A DNA stretch of 64,000 bases from the NCBI RefSeq assembly GCF_001625305.1, contig NW_017803910.1, forward strand, positions 558,001-622,000, read 5' to 3'. This document shows, one piece after another, positions 13,101-23,708 of the stretch. Within the stretch, counting starts at the first letter, position 1; each line of letters starts with the position of its first letter. The notes beneath the pieces are model-generated. The model had not been told where the DNA came from, made no database searches, and saw only the letters and a program-made list of their open reading frames with translations. Both the position numbers and the translations under genes were made by a program. The stretch comes from Branchiostoma belcheri. Its lineage: Eukaryota > Chordata > Leptocardii > Amphioxiformes > Branchiostomatidae.

Positions 13101-16100
13101 GGTGACTATATACATGTCACAGAAACACACCTGGTTATGGTGGATGAAAATAGTCAGACCAAAGCAGACCAATTTAATTTTCATTTACAACCCAATTTAT
13201 TAATCGGTGAAATATTGGCCAGACTATTATGGAGGCAATATTCGGTACAAATTGTCTACTGACGTATTTTCAATTAATCCATAGTTCTATACTAATACTG
13301 CAAACAAGGCAGGGCGGCACACTTGTAAAACCTTTTCACAGAGAAATAATCCTTCAAATATCTGTTTGGCACCTTCTAATTCTACAGGACTAACTGAACA
13401 GGCGTGCCGGTCGGTTTGAGAGACACGGTAGGATGACGAGCAAGCAAGAAGAAACTGGTAACCCGTTGGATGACTTTAAGAACGTTTCCTCAATCGGGTG
13501 CTTGAGAGACAACGCAACACTTGATATAGGGGAAAACAACGAAGTAAGCGCCTTAGTTCCACCTGTTAGCTCTACAAGCACAAACAGCGCCCAAACTAGA
13601 GAGAACAGAGAATGTTATGTTTATAAAGAGCCAGTAGCTTCGGAAAACCTCCCGTCGAAAAACATTTACGTTGCTGAAGACAACGAAGCAACGCAAGCCG
13701 CGACCTATCAGCTAAAGGATACCCAGTGTGAAGAAGCACCAGCGAACGTTTACGAATGTGGGGATGAAGACAGTGACGATTTGACAGAGAACAGTGATGG
13801 GTCGAACACGGACTTCGATGGAATTCAACCAGAGAATGTTTGTTTGTTTGTTTGTTTGTTTGTTTATTTAGATCTCCATTAGTATGGAAGTCAACTCCAT
13901 ACTATTCTTCCTGGAGTCCACATTAATACACTGGAAAGTGATCAATACACTGGAAAGTGATACAAACTCAGCTCACAGTAGTGGCGTGAACACCCTGGAA
14001 TGGATCACCCCGTATGCAGTCGCGTATGGTCAATACTACGAGCGTACAACTACAAGGAGTGACCAACGAAATTTAGCCGACGACCCCTTGCAGCCGTATG
14101 CTGTGGTATATGAGGAACAGGATTGCAGCAATGCCGACCAAACTACCGAGAGGCGTTCCGTTAGCAATACCCGAGGCGACAGCGCGCATACGTTTCTACA
14201 CACCAGCTCTGGTAAGTCAAATTTTACATAGTGAGCAGCTAATTATAAAGGCCAAAATAATGAAAAATGGTGATCATGGAAATTATGTCTACTGTTGAAA
14301 TGTAGAAATCTATTTGAAACCTGTTAAAGTTAAATCCTGAGTATTCACTCATCACTCAAACACTAGTATAGTATTCACTGATACTTCTAAAAGCTATAGG
14401 CTAAACTTGCTTACTGTGGAGAATTGCAATGGTTAGGCACTGTATAACTCAATGTACTAGGTTAGCCAAGGTAAGGTAAGGTAATGGTCCCTTCTCTACT
14501 CCTTGTCACAGAGGCTGATGGCGACAGTGACAGGAAGGATGAATTATGTCCCAACCCTATGTACGTCCCAAATGTGCCACAACCGACGGATACTGGAGGT
14601 AGCGTGCAGTCTAGCTTTGTTAACATTCACTGACTTTGAGTGTAAACTAGCTATATATAGACGAAAGCAGTCATCGTTGCTTGTTACATGCATTTGACCC
14701 TGTCGAAATTTTGGAGATTTTGTGACGTAGTACCATAGACAGCCTCGAGAAGGCTTTAAACATTCATTTTCTGTGTTAACATCTGTTTCTGTGTCTACAT
14801 ACAAAATGCATAAAGAAATCCAAACACAGTTTCTTCCAAAAAATACAACCAGAGCCACAAACGATGTAAAAAAAATATATAAAAAGGTACTACACGTATT
14901 AATAATGTTCTTTTTGTTCTGTTCGGTTTGAAGGCCGCAACTACAACCTATCAGGGGCCCAGCTGGCATGCACTGTGACCGTGAGTGTGATCGTCGGGGC
15001 ACTGGTAGTTTCAGCTGTGGTTTTTCCTGTGGTCTTCAGGATAGCGAGCCAACAGGAAGACACTGGTGACATGAAAATGGTACGTTTTGATGATTCCCAT
15101 GCATTTATAATATTTCTTGACTTTTTAGACACGTAGCAAATGATACTCCTGGGAGATATGTAAGCTTGTTCTAACGCATGTGATCCCCGTTCCTTTTCTG
15201 TTACAGACATTGCCAAACACCATCACAGAGGAGATGACAGTTGAATGGAAAGCGACCCAACACGTGGAACCTTCACCATCGACTCTTGCAGGTAAGACAT
15301 TGTTTTGCAGTGTACTTATCCTAACCGTCTCTAATTTTCTTGAATTGATCCGAAGGAGTCCACGTCTCAATGTGTTTGGAAAAATATGCAGTTCATGTGT
15401 TCCCGACCAAAAATTCTGTTTTTATGTCTTGAAAACTAGTGAAGGGTTAAACCCTCATCGTAATTAAAAAGTTTTCAGTCGGCATCCGCCATCTTTCCTC
15501 GGCTCAGAAGGGTAGTCACTTGACCTGGGTGTCAACGGCCATCCAGGACAAGTAACTTGAGGATGAGTTTTATGTCCCACAGGGATGGGAGACAACAAAG
15601 AGAGCGAGCCATTAAAGAGAGTTGTGCTCGGTGGAGACGGACCTGAACCGGGCAAGTTCTGCGGAGCGAGCGGCGTCGTCGTGTCGCCAACCAGCGAGAT
15701 ATTCGTCGCCGACATGTACAACAGGCGGGTTCAGGTGTTCAGCATGAAGGGCGCTTACCTCCGCCATTTTGCGACAGTCGTTTCGGAAGACGAACTCCTT
15801 ACGATGGAACCGGACAGTATTGCCATCGACGCGGACTGTTTTTTATGGGTGGTTGGCAACATCAACTCGTCAGGGTACGCTGTTCAGTACACGACAACGG
15901 GACATCGAGTGAGAACACTTCATCCGTTATTTCCGAACAATTCATTCACTGATGTTGCAGTGAACGCACCTCGGGACCTTCTCATAGTGGCCGAGAACTG
16001 GAGAGACTACACGGAAGTCAAAGTCCTGCTGTTCGACGGCACGGTTGTTCGGAGGTTCCGGAGGCTGCAGCTCAGTAGATACTGGCCGACACGCGTGGCC

Positions 16101-17246
16101 ACAAACGCGGACGGTAACATTTTTGTATCCGACAGTAAACTTGCCGCCGTGCATGTCTATAAAGACACTGGGCAGTATATGTTCACCATTGGCGAGGATG
16201 GTGTTCCGTCCTCCATAGTAGAGAGTGATGCAGTGTCAGATGTGTGTGTGGATGGGTCAGGACAGGTTCTCGTATCCTATGTGTATTCTCCTATAAATGC
16301 TTCAGATGTGGCGATATTTACAGATCGCGGGGAGTACGTTCGCTCCATCGTGAGTACCCTGAACAGCGCAGACGGCATGGCCGTAGGGCCGGATGGACAG
16401 CTGGTAGTTACCAGCGGAATGGATGACATCGTAGTCGTGTTTCCACATTATTAATTCTGTGAATATTACATTGTAACGATAGAGGCTTTAGACCATTATA
16501 GCCCAGCCGCGTTTCTACGTTTCTCTTTCAGTTTAAGATGTTATATCTGGCATGCCGGAAGTAGGAGGATGTTGACCCAAAGCTAACACTACAAGCATAT
16601 ATAAAGAGAAGATCATGCTACTCTAGAGGTAGATTCTCTAGCCTGAGTACCAGCCGATTTGTCACGGGCTTTTCGTAGTTGCTGTACCGAAAAAAAGGCG
16701 GTGGACAGTTACATACATTTCATGCAGGGTATTATTCTTGTCAGAAAGTAGTAACTTGTTGACTAACCCGTAGTCCTGGTGCCACACAAAAGCGCCCCCT
16801 GTCCGCGCTTCCTTCATCATCAGTTTGGTGTGGTAGTGGTACACCTCTCCACCCAACAACTGCATAGGGAAATCATTCATGAATAAATGAAAGGCCTTTT
16901 TCATACATTTATTCCCTAACAAGCTAAGTACAGGTCATGATGATAAAGCTCTATGTACGATCAATAGACAATCATTGGCAATGCTCTATCAGTAGACAAA
17001 GGTCATTTCAATATCATATTCACAATGTCTAACTTTTCGACTTGCAAAAATGTGTCTTTTATTTGCATATCAATCAATAATTCGTACTTATAAACCTGCT
17101 TTTCTGACAACTCTCTAGTGCCACTAACGAAAGGTAGTGGATGCTAGCTGAAACTTATCGTATCTTAGTACCTGAACCAGTTTATGGATGATATATAAAA
17201 ATATTACTGCTTTTCCATCAGTCTGTAATTTATGAAAACACCCCCA

Positions 17247-17325
<79 letters not shown>

Positions 17326-17367
17326 CACACACGCACACACACACACGCACACACACGCACACACACG

Positions 17368-17418
<51 letters not shown>

Positions 17419-20400
17419 TCAAATAACCTTTTGGCCTGGACGACTTTTGAAACGTGATAACAGAGAAACTTTGACCCCCCTTTTCCATTGTTCCTGCCAC
17501 TTTCTCACATCTAGCCATGACTCCTGTGATGTCATTTCCGGGCTGGTTCCACAGGACCAGCCTGCTCTTCCCGCCCTCCCCGTCATCTCGGCAGAACGCG
17601 TGTCTCATCAGCCCCTCGTCAGACTCAAGAGCATCTTTCAGTAACTTGATTTCTTCTTGGTCCAACAGAGACCTTTGAGGAAACAAGACATCGGAGATTT
17701 CAAACTTAAGGGATTGTACTGCATATCCGTGTTGAATGCAACGTGTGTGTGCAACGTTAAATGTACTGTATGGTGAGAGGATCATACCCGGTTGAATTAC
17801 ATCACACAATCGATCACTAGTACTGCTAGTGTCCATACGATTGTACAGAGTATCTTCAGCCCACAATTGCACAATCAGTGAAATATCAAACTTACAAAAT
17901 TTTAAAGAGGAAATTTATCATGAATATGAACTTGTGCATTCTTTCCATTTTTGTGTGTTTTGTGAATGTCACATTTGGTTAAACCTGTATCTAGCCACGT
18001 GGGGTATGATAAGGAATGAAAGACACACAGACCTGACAAGGATGTAGCCATTCTTATCAAAGTCTGCTTGGACGTTTGGAGTGACATCAAAGTCCTCAGT
18101 GCACGTGTAGATGGACTCTACAAATGTGGACAACAGACATACAAGCTGACAAATTAGTCAAACACAGACCCAAGACAATGTCATTTACCTTTTGATTAAT
18201 CCATAGATTTATAAACAAAACATTAAAATGTTAAAGACCCATGATAGCCCCACCCACATACACGCGTTTACAGTACACGCGTTTACAGTACCCGCGTTTA
18301 CAGTACACGCGTTTACAGTACACGCGTTTACAGTACACGCGTTAAAATACCCGCGTTTATAGTACACGCGTTTACAGTACACGCATTTACAGTATACGCG
18401 TTTACAGTACACGCGTTTACAGTACACGCGTTTACAGTTTCAGTACACGCGTTTACAGTACACGCGTTTACAGTACACGCGTTTACAGTACACGCGTTTA
18501 CGGCACACGCGTTTACGTACTGTACGCTCAAACCGCCGCCTGAAGTGCGCCGATTTCGGAGGAATGTACGCTCAAAACCGGAGGAACGTCCGCTCACCTG
18601 GAGGAGTGTACGCTAAAACCGCCGACTGAAGTGTGCCGATTTCGGAGGAATGTACGCTCAAAACCGGAGGAACGTCCGCTCACCCGGAGGAGTGTACGCT
18701 CAAACCGCCGACTGAAGTGCGCCGATTTCGGGGCCGGTCAGATTGCCGCTAGCTGGCCGAGTACGAACCGGCCTAGACCCCGGGCCTGGCCCTGGTACTG
18801 ACTCGCACTTCCAGGGTTGCCTTCTCTATTTTTCTAGCGAATTAAGCCACAGACATCGCCCAGTAACTTGTGGACTAATAAAACACTGAGGTGTCCCCCT
18901 CTCCTAGGCTTCAAGGCCGCGCCAACAGTCCAACGGTCTCAGACACGCCGCGCCGTATAACACGTTGGCCGGTCAGATTGCTGCTAGCAGGCCGAGTACG
19001 AACCGGCCTAGCCCCCGGGCCTGGCCCTGGTACTGACTCGCACTTCCAGGGTTGCCTCCCTCTGTTCTGGCGGACTTTAGCCACAAACAGCGTCCCGTAA
19101 GTTGTGGACTTATAAAACACTGATGTGTGCCCCTCTCCTTGGCTTCTATGCCGAATTTTCGTGTTTTGACGTTCAAGTGGGTTCAACTAGCAATGGTTCA
19201 ACCGACTCAGAGCGGCCGCTTCAACACACACCGGGCAAGCCGATCGTTAGCTTGCCGGAATTTCTTTGGTGATGAGAGTGGTGCACGCCCACCAAGGCCT
19301 CTTGGGCAACCCCGGTAAACGTAAAATATATAATCATGGTTAATGCTCGATGATCTATTGAAAATTAACATTTCAAAAATATTATTTTATGGCAAAATAA
19401 TATTTAGAATAAATATTAAGCTGTTTTATCACGAAATTGCGATAGTTTGCAGGGACTACTTTGTTCCAGCGGTGTTGGACAAGTATGTTGTTCGGCGCAC
19501 GTGCGGGAAGAACTATACGGTAATTACCCGATGATCAAACAAATTGACTAATCAGTGCTACTGTATGTATTGGCTGCTGATTGACAGACCAATAGGCATG
19601 TCCAATAGATTTTTAACCAAGGGTTGTTTTGTAATGTCTCTTCTGATTGGCTCAAGTTCTTTGGCACGCTTTGCCATTTGAAGCACTAATATCATTAGCT
19701 GCTAGGGGTCGCTCTTAAATAAACAATGTAAATTCGTATTGGCAATTTTACCACTGACAAGTACCGTTGTAATCCGCCAGGCGGCATTTTTGACACGTGG
19801 CGAAAAATATGCGATACAGTCTGATAATCGATTGCACGGATGGCAGCCATTGAATTGTTTTCTGGACCGTACCGTGATGTTTGTTGGAGCAAAGTGGTGA
19901 AAGTATACAATACAGGTAACTTTTATGAATTGATCTAAGTTCTGAGGACTCTTTAATCTTTCTAAATATCCAAGGTATCTTTGTCTGGAGTCAGTTAAAC
20001 TGCTAAAAATCCAAGGAGACGAGGCGAGCCTCGGTCAGTCGGTGTTGAGTTGACCTAGCCTTGGTAACTTTTTTTTACGGGCCGAATTAAATGTGTTTCA
20101 CCGGCAATTGCTGTAAGAATATGTCTTTTCCTGGCAGCCTATCTTTCTAGTCGGCCTTTCTGCTCAATGCCGTGCTAAAATTATCGAAACCGACCCCGTA
20201 AAAATGCCCCGACGTGCGTTAATGTGCCGGGCGGGCGGGTAACACTCCCAGCGCCGTTGAGATGCCAGGGAGCTCCCGTGGCATGATTACCAGGCTAAAA
20301 CCAAGGCATCTCCTTTTAATACTCGATAAAACAGACGCCAGACTACTGAAATAGTCAAGACCAACATATTCTGTGCAAGTGGCACTGACTTTAGGAAATA

Positions 20401-23400
20401 AATTTCATAAAAATTCACGGCGAAAAAGTCACCGCGTTGGAGGAGCTATGTCCTCGGGACCAGCGGCGGACTTCGCCCGCGCAAAGTCCCGTAGCGTCCC
20501 CGCTCCGGTGGCTGTTGTACTTTGCTCGCAGTCTTAAACCAGGGAAATCGGGCTTAGTAATGTTTGCTACAAAACCAATTCCTTTGAAGGAATAGGGCTT
20601 TTCTGGTAGCCTATATGTACAGTACACGCGTTTACAGTACACGCGTTTACAATACACGCGTTTACGGCACACGCGTTTACAGCACACGCGTTTACAGTAC
20701 ACGCGTTTACAATACACGCGTTTACGGCACACGCGTTTACAGCACACGCGTTTACAGTACACGCGTTTACAGTACACGCGTTTACAAAAGAATATGTCTT
20801 TTCCTGGCAGCCTATCTTTCTAGTCGGCCTTTCTGCTCAATGCCGTGCTAAAATTATCGAAACCGACCCCGTAAAAAATGCCCCGACGTGCGTTAATGTG
20901 CCGGGCGGGCGGGTAACACTCCCAGCGCCGTTGAGATGCCAGGGAGCTCCCGTGGCATGATTACCAGGCTAAAACCAAGGCATCTCCTTTTAATACTCGA
21001 TAAAACAGACGCCAGACTACTGAAATAGTCAAGACCAACATGTTCTGTGCAAGTGGCACTGACTTTAGAAAATAAATTTCATAAAATTCACGGCGAAAAA
21101 GTCACCGCGTTGGAGGAGCTGTGTCCTCGGGACCGTAGCGTCCCCCGCTCCGGTGGCTGTTGTACTTTGCTCGCAGTCTTAAACCAGGGAAATCGGGCTT
21201 AGTAATGTTTGCTACAAAACCAATTCCTTTGAAGGAATAGGGCTTTTCTGGTAGCCTATATGTACAGTACACGCGTTTACAGTACACGCGTTTACAGTAC
21301 ACGCGTTTACAGTACACGCGTTTACAATACACGCGTTTACGGCACACGCGTTTACAGCACACGCGTTTACAGTACACGCGTTTACAATACACGCGTTTAC
21401 GGCACACGCGTTTACAGTACACGCGTTTACAGTACACGCGTTTACCAAAGAATATGTCTTTTCCTGGCAGCCTATCGTTTCTAGTCGGCCTTTCTGCTCA
21501 ATACCGTGCTAAAATTATCGAAACCGACCCCGTAAAAATGCCCCGACGTGCGTTAATGTGCCGGGCGGGCGGGTAACACTCCCAGCGCCGTTGAGATGCC
21601 AGGGAGCTCCCGTGGCATGATTACCAGGCTAAAACCAAGGCATCTCCTTTTAATACTCGATAAAACAGACGCCAGACTACTGAAATAGTCAAGACCAACA
21701 TATTCTGTGCAAGTGGCACTGACTTTAGGAAATAAATTTCATAAAATTCACGGCGAAAAAGTCACCGCGTTTGGAGGAGCTATGTCCTCCGGGACCAGCG
21801 GCGGACTTCGCCCGCGCAAAGTCCCGTAGCCGTCCCCCCGCTCCGGTGGCTGTTGTACTTTGCTCGCAGTCTTAAACCAGGGAAATCGGGCTTAGTAATG
21901 TTTGCTACAAAACCAATTCCTTTGAAGGAATAGGGCTTTTCTGGTAGCCTATATGTACAGTACACGCGTTTACAGTACACGCGTTTACAGTACACGCGTT
22001 TACAGTACACGCGTTTACAATACACGCGTTTACGGCACACGCGTTTACAGCACACGCGTTTACAGTACACGCGTTTACAATACACGCGTTTACGGCACAC
22101 GCGTTTACAGCACACGCGTTTACAGTACACGCGTTTACAGTACACGCGTTTACAAAAGAATATGTCTTTTCCTGGCAGCCTATCTTTCTAGTCGGCCTTT
22201 CTGCTCAATGCCGTGCTAAAATTATCGAAACCGACCCCGTAAAAATGCCCCGACGTGCGTTAATGTGCCGGGCGGGCGGGTAACACTCCCAGCGCCGTTG
22301 AGATGCCAGGGAGCTCCCGTGGCATGATTACCAGGCTAAAACCAAGGCATCTCCTTTTAATACTCGATAAAACAGACGCCAGACTACTGAAATAGTCAAG
22401 ACCAACATATTCTGTGCAAGTGGCACTGACTTTAGGAAATAAATTTCATAAAATTCACGGCGAAAAAGTCACCGCGTTGGAGGAGCTATGTCCTCGGGAC
22501 CAGCGGCGGACTTCGCCCGCGCAAAGTCCCGTAGCGTCCCCCGCTCCGGTGGCTGTTGTACTTTGCTCGCAGTCTTAAACCTAGTAGTAGTGTCACCTGA
22601 TCCTTGACCCTTGCTCGCCACTTTTAAATTGTTTATATCTATGTGTATTTATTGTTGATGTGGTGTACATGTATGTATGTATGTATTTTTAAATGTTTCC
22701 ACAATGTTGTAATTGCTATAATGTTTGAGCCTTGGAAGATTAGCCCTTCGGGGCTAAAAGGTTTCGAAATAAATGAAATAAATGAAAACCAGGGAAATCG
22801 GGCTTAGTAATGTTTGCTACAAAACCAATTCCTTTGAAGGAATAGGGCTTTTCTGGTAGCCTATATGTACAGTACACGCGTTTACAGTACACGCGTTTAC
22901 AGTACACGCGTTTACAGTACACGCGTTTACAATAGTACGCGTTTACGGCACACGCGTTTACAGCACACGCGTTTACAGTACACGCGTTTACAATACACGC
23001 GTTTACGGCACACGCGTTTACAGCACACGCGTTTACAGTACACGCGTTTACAGTACACGCGTTTACGGCACACGCGTTTACAGCACACGCGTTTACAGTA
23101 CACGCGTTTACAGTACACGCGTTTACAGTACACGCGTTTACAGTACACGCGTTTACAGTACACGCGTTTACAGTATTTTCGTCAAAACGCAGAATGCAAA
23201 ATAAAACATGTTAAAATGCAAATATTTTACTAGTAATTGTCATCTTGTCATCGGTTGAACTGCAAATTATGAACGATCTTACATCATTATAACTAAGCCA
23301 AAATCAGTCAGCCCAGCCAGGCCCAGGGCCTATTGCAGGTCATTGTCCTTACAGTCATGAGTACAAAGTACAAGGTCTGTCCCGATCTGAGCCTGTCACA

Positions 23401-23708
23401 GTTTCACCAAAACTACAGCATACTTTCATCAGGACGACTTATTTTACACGATCAACATTTAAAATGCATTCATCGGGCTCATCATATTCTATGCTACTAC
23501 TACTACTCACTAAGTTATCAATTAGGGAATTAGTCGTGAATATGAATATGTAATGAGGTGGGGCGGGTATATGATAAAGGGATCTGTTGATAATAGATAC
23601 ATTTATCATGTATTAATAATATTATCATTGTTGAACCTGCCTCCTGGAACAAGTTCAAGCCAAAGATCACAATGATATCTGATTATAAGTCTAAAACCCA
23701 CCTGTCAT
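10199..23708 (-). CDS. Phytanoyl-CoA dioxygenase (PhyH) family protein, eight coding exons
   Basis: Coding exons in order: 23708-23702 (ATG ACA G), 18117-18033, 17672-17480, 16859-16768, 12173-12083, 11886-11800, 11113-10919 and 10318-10199 with TGA. All phases join, giving 290 codons including the stop. The protein fits the PhyH family of Fe(II)/2-oxoglutarate oxygenases. The segment [16 protein letters not shown] leads to WHQDYG, where H and D are the H-x-D iron ligands. [18 protein letters not shown] supplies the distal His, and RRW the 2-oxoglutarate-binding Arg. This resembles orphan PHYHD1-type enzymes more than mitochondrial or peroxisomal PHYH; no targeting signal is visible. The substrate cannot be inferred. 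Odd points: the donor after 17480 reads GG instead of GT; the 12174-16767 intron contains a complete opposite-strand gene; the first intron (18118-23701) is filled with satellites. The first exon is tiny and rests on phase and the ATG only, so it is less certain than the rest. A TATA-like TTTATAG lies about 90 bases upstream. Confidence 0.85.
10423..10975 (-). repeat. Minisatellite of about 56-bp units derived from a PhyH exon end and its splice donor
   Basis: About ten degenerate units follow one another. Each resembles the minus-strand sequence of the end of the PhyH exon ending at 10919: the CATCACCCACGCTACACACC-like stretch encoding His-His-Pro-Arg-Tyr-Thr-Pro, then ATG(T/A)C(A/C)AAGGTA carrying the 5' splice donor. 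The array starts inside that exon and runs into the following intron. Several units are exactly 56 bases; others are shortened to about 43-52. Confidence 0.85.
11140..11490 (+). mobile_element. 5'-truncated non-LTR retrotransposon (CR1/L2/jockey-like ORF2 C-terminus and tail)
   Basis: The frame 11158-11361 ends with a peptide containing [15 protein letters not shown] and, after a gap, FKSKL and a stop. This is the well-known C-terminal signature of reverse transcriptase ORF2 in CR1/L2/jockey-like elements. A short 3' UTR follows, ending in a GAAAGAAAGAAGAAAGAAG-like tail near 11460-11485. The fragment sits in the PhyH intron 11114-11799, antisense to that gene. No catalytic RT domain remains, so it is dead on arrival. 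Confidence 0.7.
11660..11770 (-). repeat. Dispersed repeat family A, copy 2
   Basis: Reverse-complement counterpart of 7060-7155: GTCGTGCGATCGCAAAATTG followed by GAGGGCATTC and a TGCACG block. It lies in a PhyH intron. The long minus-strand frame covering 11335-11922 runs through it and through the retrotransposon, and is a real exon only at 11800-11886. Confidence 0.5.
12743..13104. mobile_element. Foldback (long terminal inverted repeat) element with 5-bp target duplication
   Basis: Left arm 12743-12915 and right arm 12973-13104 are reverse complements starting with CACCCCCATCAAACTCC. They are separated by a 57-base spacer. The left arm is about 41 bases longer because of an internal duplication of the GCCGTACCC unit, which recurs throughout both arms. 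ACTAT flanks the element on both sides (12738-12742 and 13105-13109), a probable target-site duplication. There is no transposase, so it is non-autonomous. It lies in the large PhyH intron, upstream of the nested NHL gene. Its superfamily is not obvious from the termini. Confidence 0.8.
13433..16454 (+). CDS. Single-pass transmembrane NHL-repeat protein, nested in a PhyH intron
   Basis: Model: ATG at 13433, then 13433-13837, 13872-14211, 14512-14598, 14934-15079, 15207-15291 and 15583-16454 (TAA), about 644 residues. The N-terminal part is acidic and low complexity. Exons 2-3 carry [15 protein letters not shown] and [10 protein letters not shown] motifs, typical, as far as I know, of a family of amphioxus membrane proteins. 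A hydrophobic helix covers about residues 288-312 (from [12 protein letters not shown]). The last exon encodes a six-bladed NHL beta-propeller (about residues 365-644), with blade motifs such as [20 protein letters not shown] and repeated [18 protein letters not shown] strands. No RING or B-box is visible. NHL propellers bind proteins or RNA; beside a membrane helix, protein binding is more plausible. Odd: a GTTT microsatellite at 13838-13871 breaks the first two blocks into different frames. Exons from 14512 onward are the most secure; the 5' half is provisional. Confidence 0.75.
13838..13871. repeat. (GTTT)n microsatellite inside the NHL gene coding region
   Basis: Tandem GTTT units ending in TTTATTTAG. 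The run begins GT, ends AG and is 34 bases long. Removing it exactly restores the reading frame between 13837 and 13872. It is shorter than normal amphioxus introns. Alternatively, a 77-base intron ending near 13914 would also be in frame. Confidence 0.6.
17251..17416. repeat. (CA)n dinucleotide microsatellite
   Basis: About 165 bases of CA with scattered GCACA variants in a PhyH intron. Frames of poly-Cys-Val or poly-His-Thr through it are artefacts. Confidence 0.98.
18259..18516. repeat. 15-bp minisatellite array (CAGTACACGCGTTTA unit), isolated copy
   Basis: About 17 tandem units of 15 bp with the palindromic core ACGCGT, in PhyH intron 1. The same unit forms the cores of the macrosatellite at 20.1-23.2 kb. 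Because 15 is a multiple of three, all frames stay open, giving spurious repetitive ORFs on both strands. Confidence 0.95.
18520..18729. repeat. Tandem repeat, period about 90-95 bp
   Basis: Two full copies and a partial one of a unit with GTGTACGCTCAAACCGCCGA, GTGCGCCGATTTCGG and AACCGGAGGAACGTCCGCTC. It directly follows the 15-bp array. Confidence 0.85.
18732..19149. repeat. Segment duplicated in direct orientation (18732-18911 and 18967-19149)
   Basis: Both copies start GGCCGGTCAGATTGC and share GAGTACGAACCGGCCTAG, GGGCCTGGCCCTGGTACTGA and GTGGACT(A/T)ATAAAACACTGA. They are about 180 bases each, offset 235 bases, roughly 85-90 percent alike by eye. Confidence 0.85.
19569..19650. promoter_or_regulatory. 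Cluster of four CCAAT boxes
   Basis: ATTGG at 19569-19573, CCAAT at 19589-19593 and 19602-19606, ATTGG at 19646-19650. Four NF-Y-type boxes in 82 bases in both orientations suggest a promoter, about 190 bases upstream of the candidate first exon at 19840. Confidence 0.35.
19840..19915 (+). CDS. Candidate orphan first coding exon, unknown protein
   Basis: The ATG at 19840 has a purine three bases before it and G after it. It opens 25 codons starting [14 protein letters not shown], followed by an in-frame split codon and a GTAACT donor at 19916. The CCAAT cluster upstream supports a promoter. I do not recognise the peptide and found no second exon: the plus strand runs straight into the macrosatellite. 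It may be the start of another nested gene in PhyH intron 1, a retained gene fragment, or chance. Confidence 0.3.
20115..23175. repeat. Macrosatellite: four direct copies of a roughly 660-710-bp unit with 15-bp minisatellite cores
   Basis: Units start with AAGAATATGTCTTTTCCTGG at 20115, 20788, 21448 and 22156. They share about 500 bases of near-identical unique sequence, including GTGCCGGGCGGGCGGG and the segment before GTAGCCTATATGTACAG. Each ends in an array of CA(G/A)(T/C)ACACGCGTTTA 15-mers (20628-20786, 21264-21446, 21957-22154, 22867-23175). Within the arrays the variants run in a repeating order (CAGTAC, CAATAC, CGGCAC, CAGCAC), i.e. a 60-bp higher-order repeat. The fourth unit is interrupted by a retrotransposon insertion. 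Everything lies in PhyH intron 1. Confidence 0.95.
22582..22790 (+). mobile_element. 5'-truncated non-LTR retrotransposon insertion with 3' hairpin and tail repeats
   Basis: This segment interrupts the fourth macrosatellite unit exactly where the other three units read on without a break. AAACC flanks it at 22577-22581 and 22786-22790, a 5-bp target duplication. Near its 3' end lies a perfect seven-pair stem closed by a TTCG loop (22740-22757: TTAGCCC, TTCG, GGGCTAA). Repeats of AAATGAAATAAATGAAA follow. A stem-loop followed by short tail repeats is the usual 3' architecture of CR1/L2-like elements. No coding sequence is left. Confidence 0.8.

Noticed and set aside
17204..17872. 222-residue minus-strand frame with a poly-Cys-Val tail
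   Set aside because: Only 17672-17480 is a real PhyH exon; the rest reads into an intron and the CA microsatellite.
18259..23175. Regular 15-bp repeats that could suggest a CRISPR array or repetitive proteins
   Set aside because: The units are contiguous with no unique spacers, and the genome is clearly animal. The many open frames on both strands follow from the unit length being a multiple of three.
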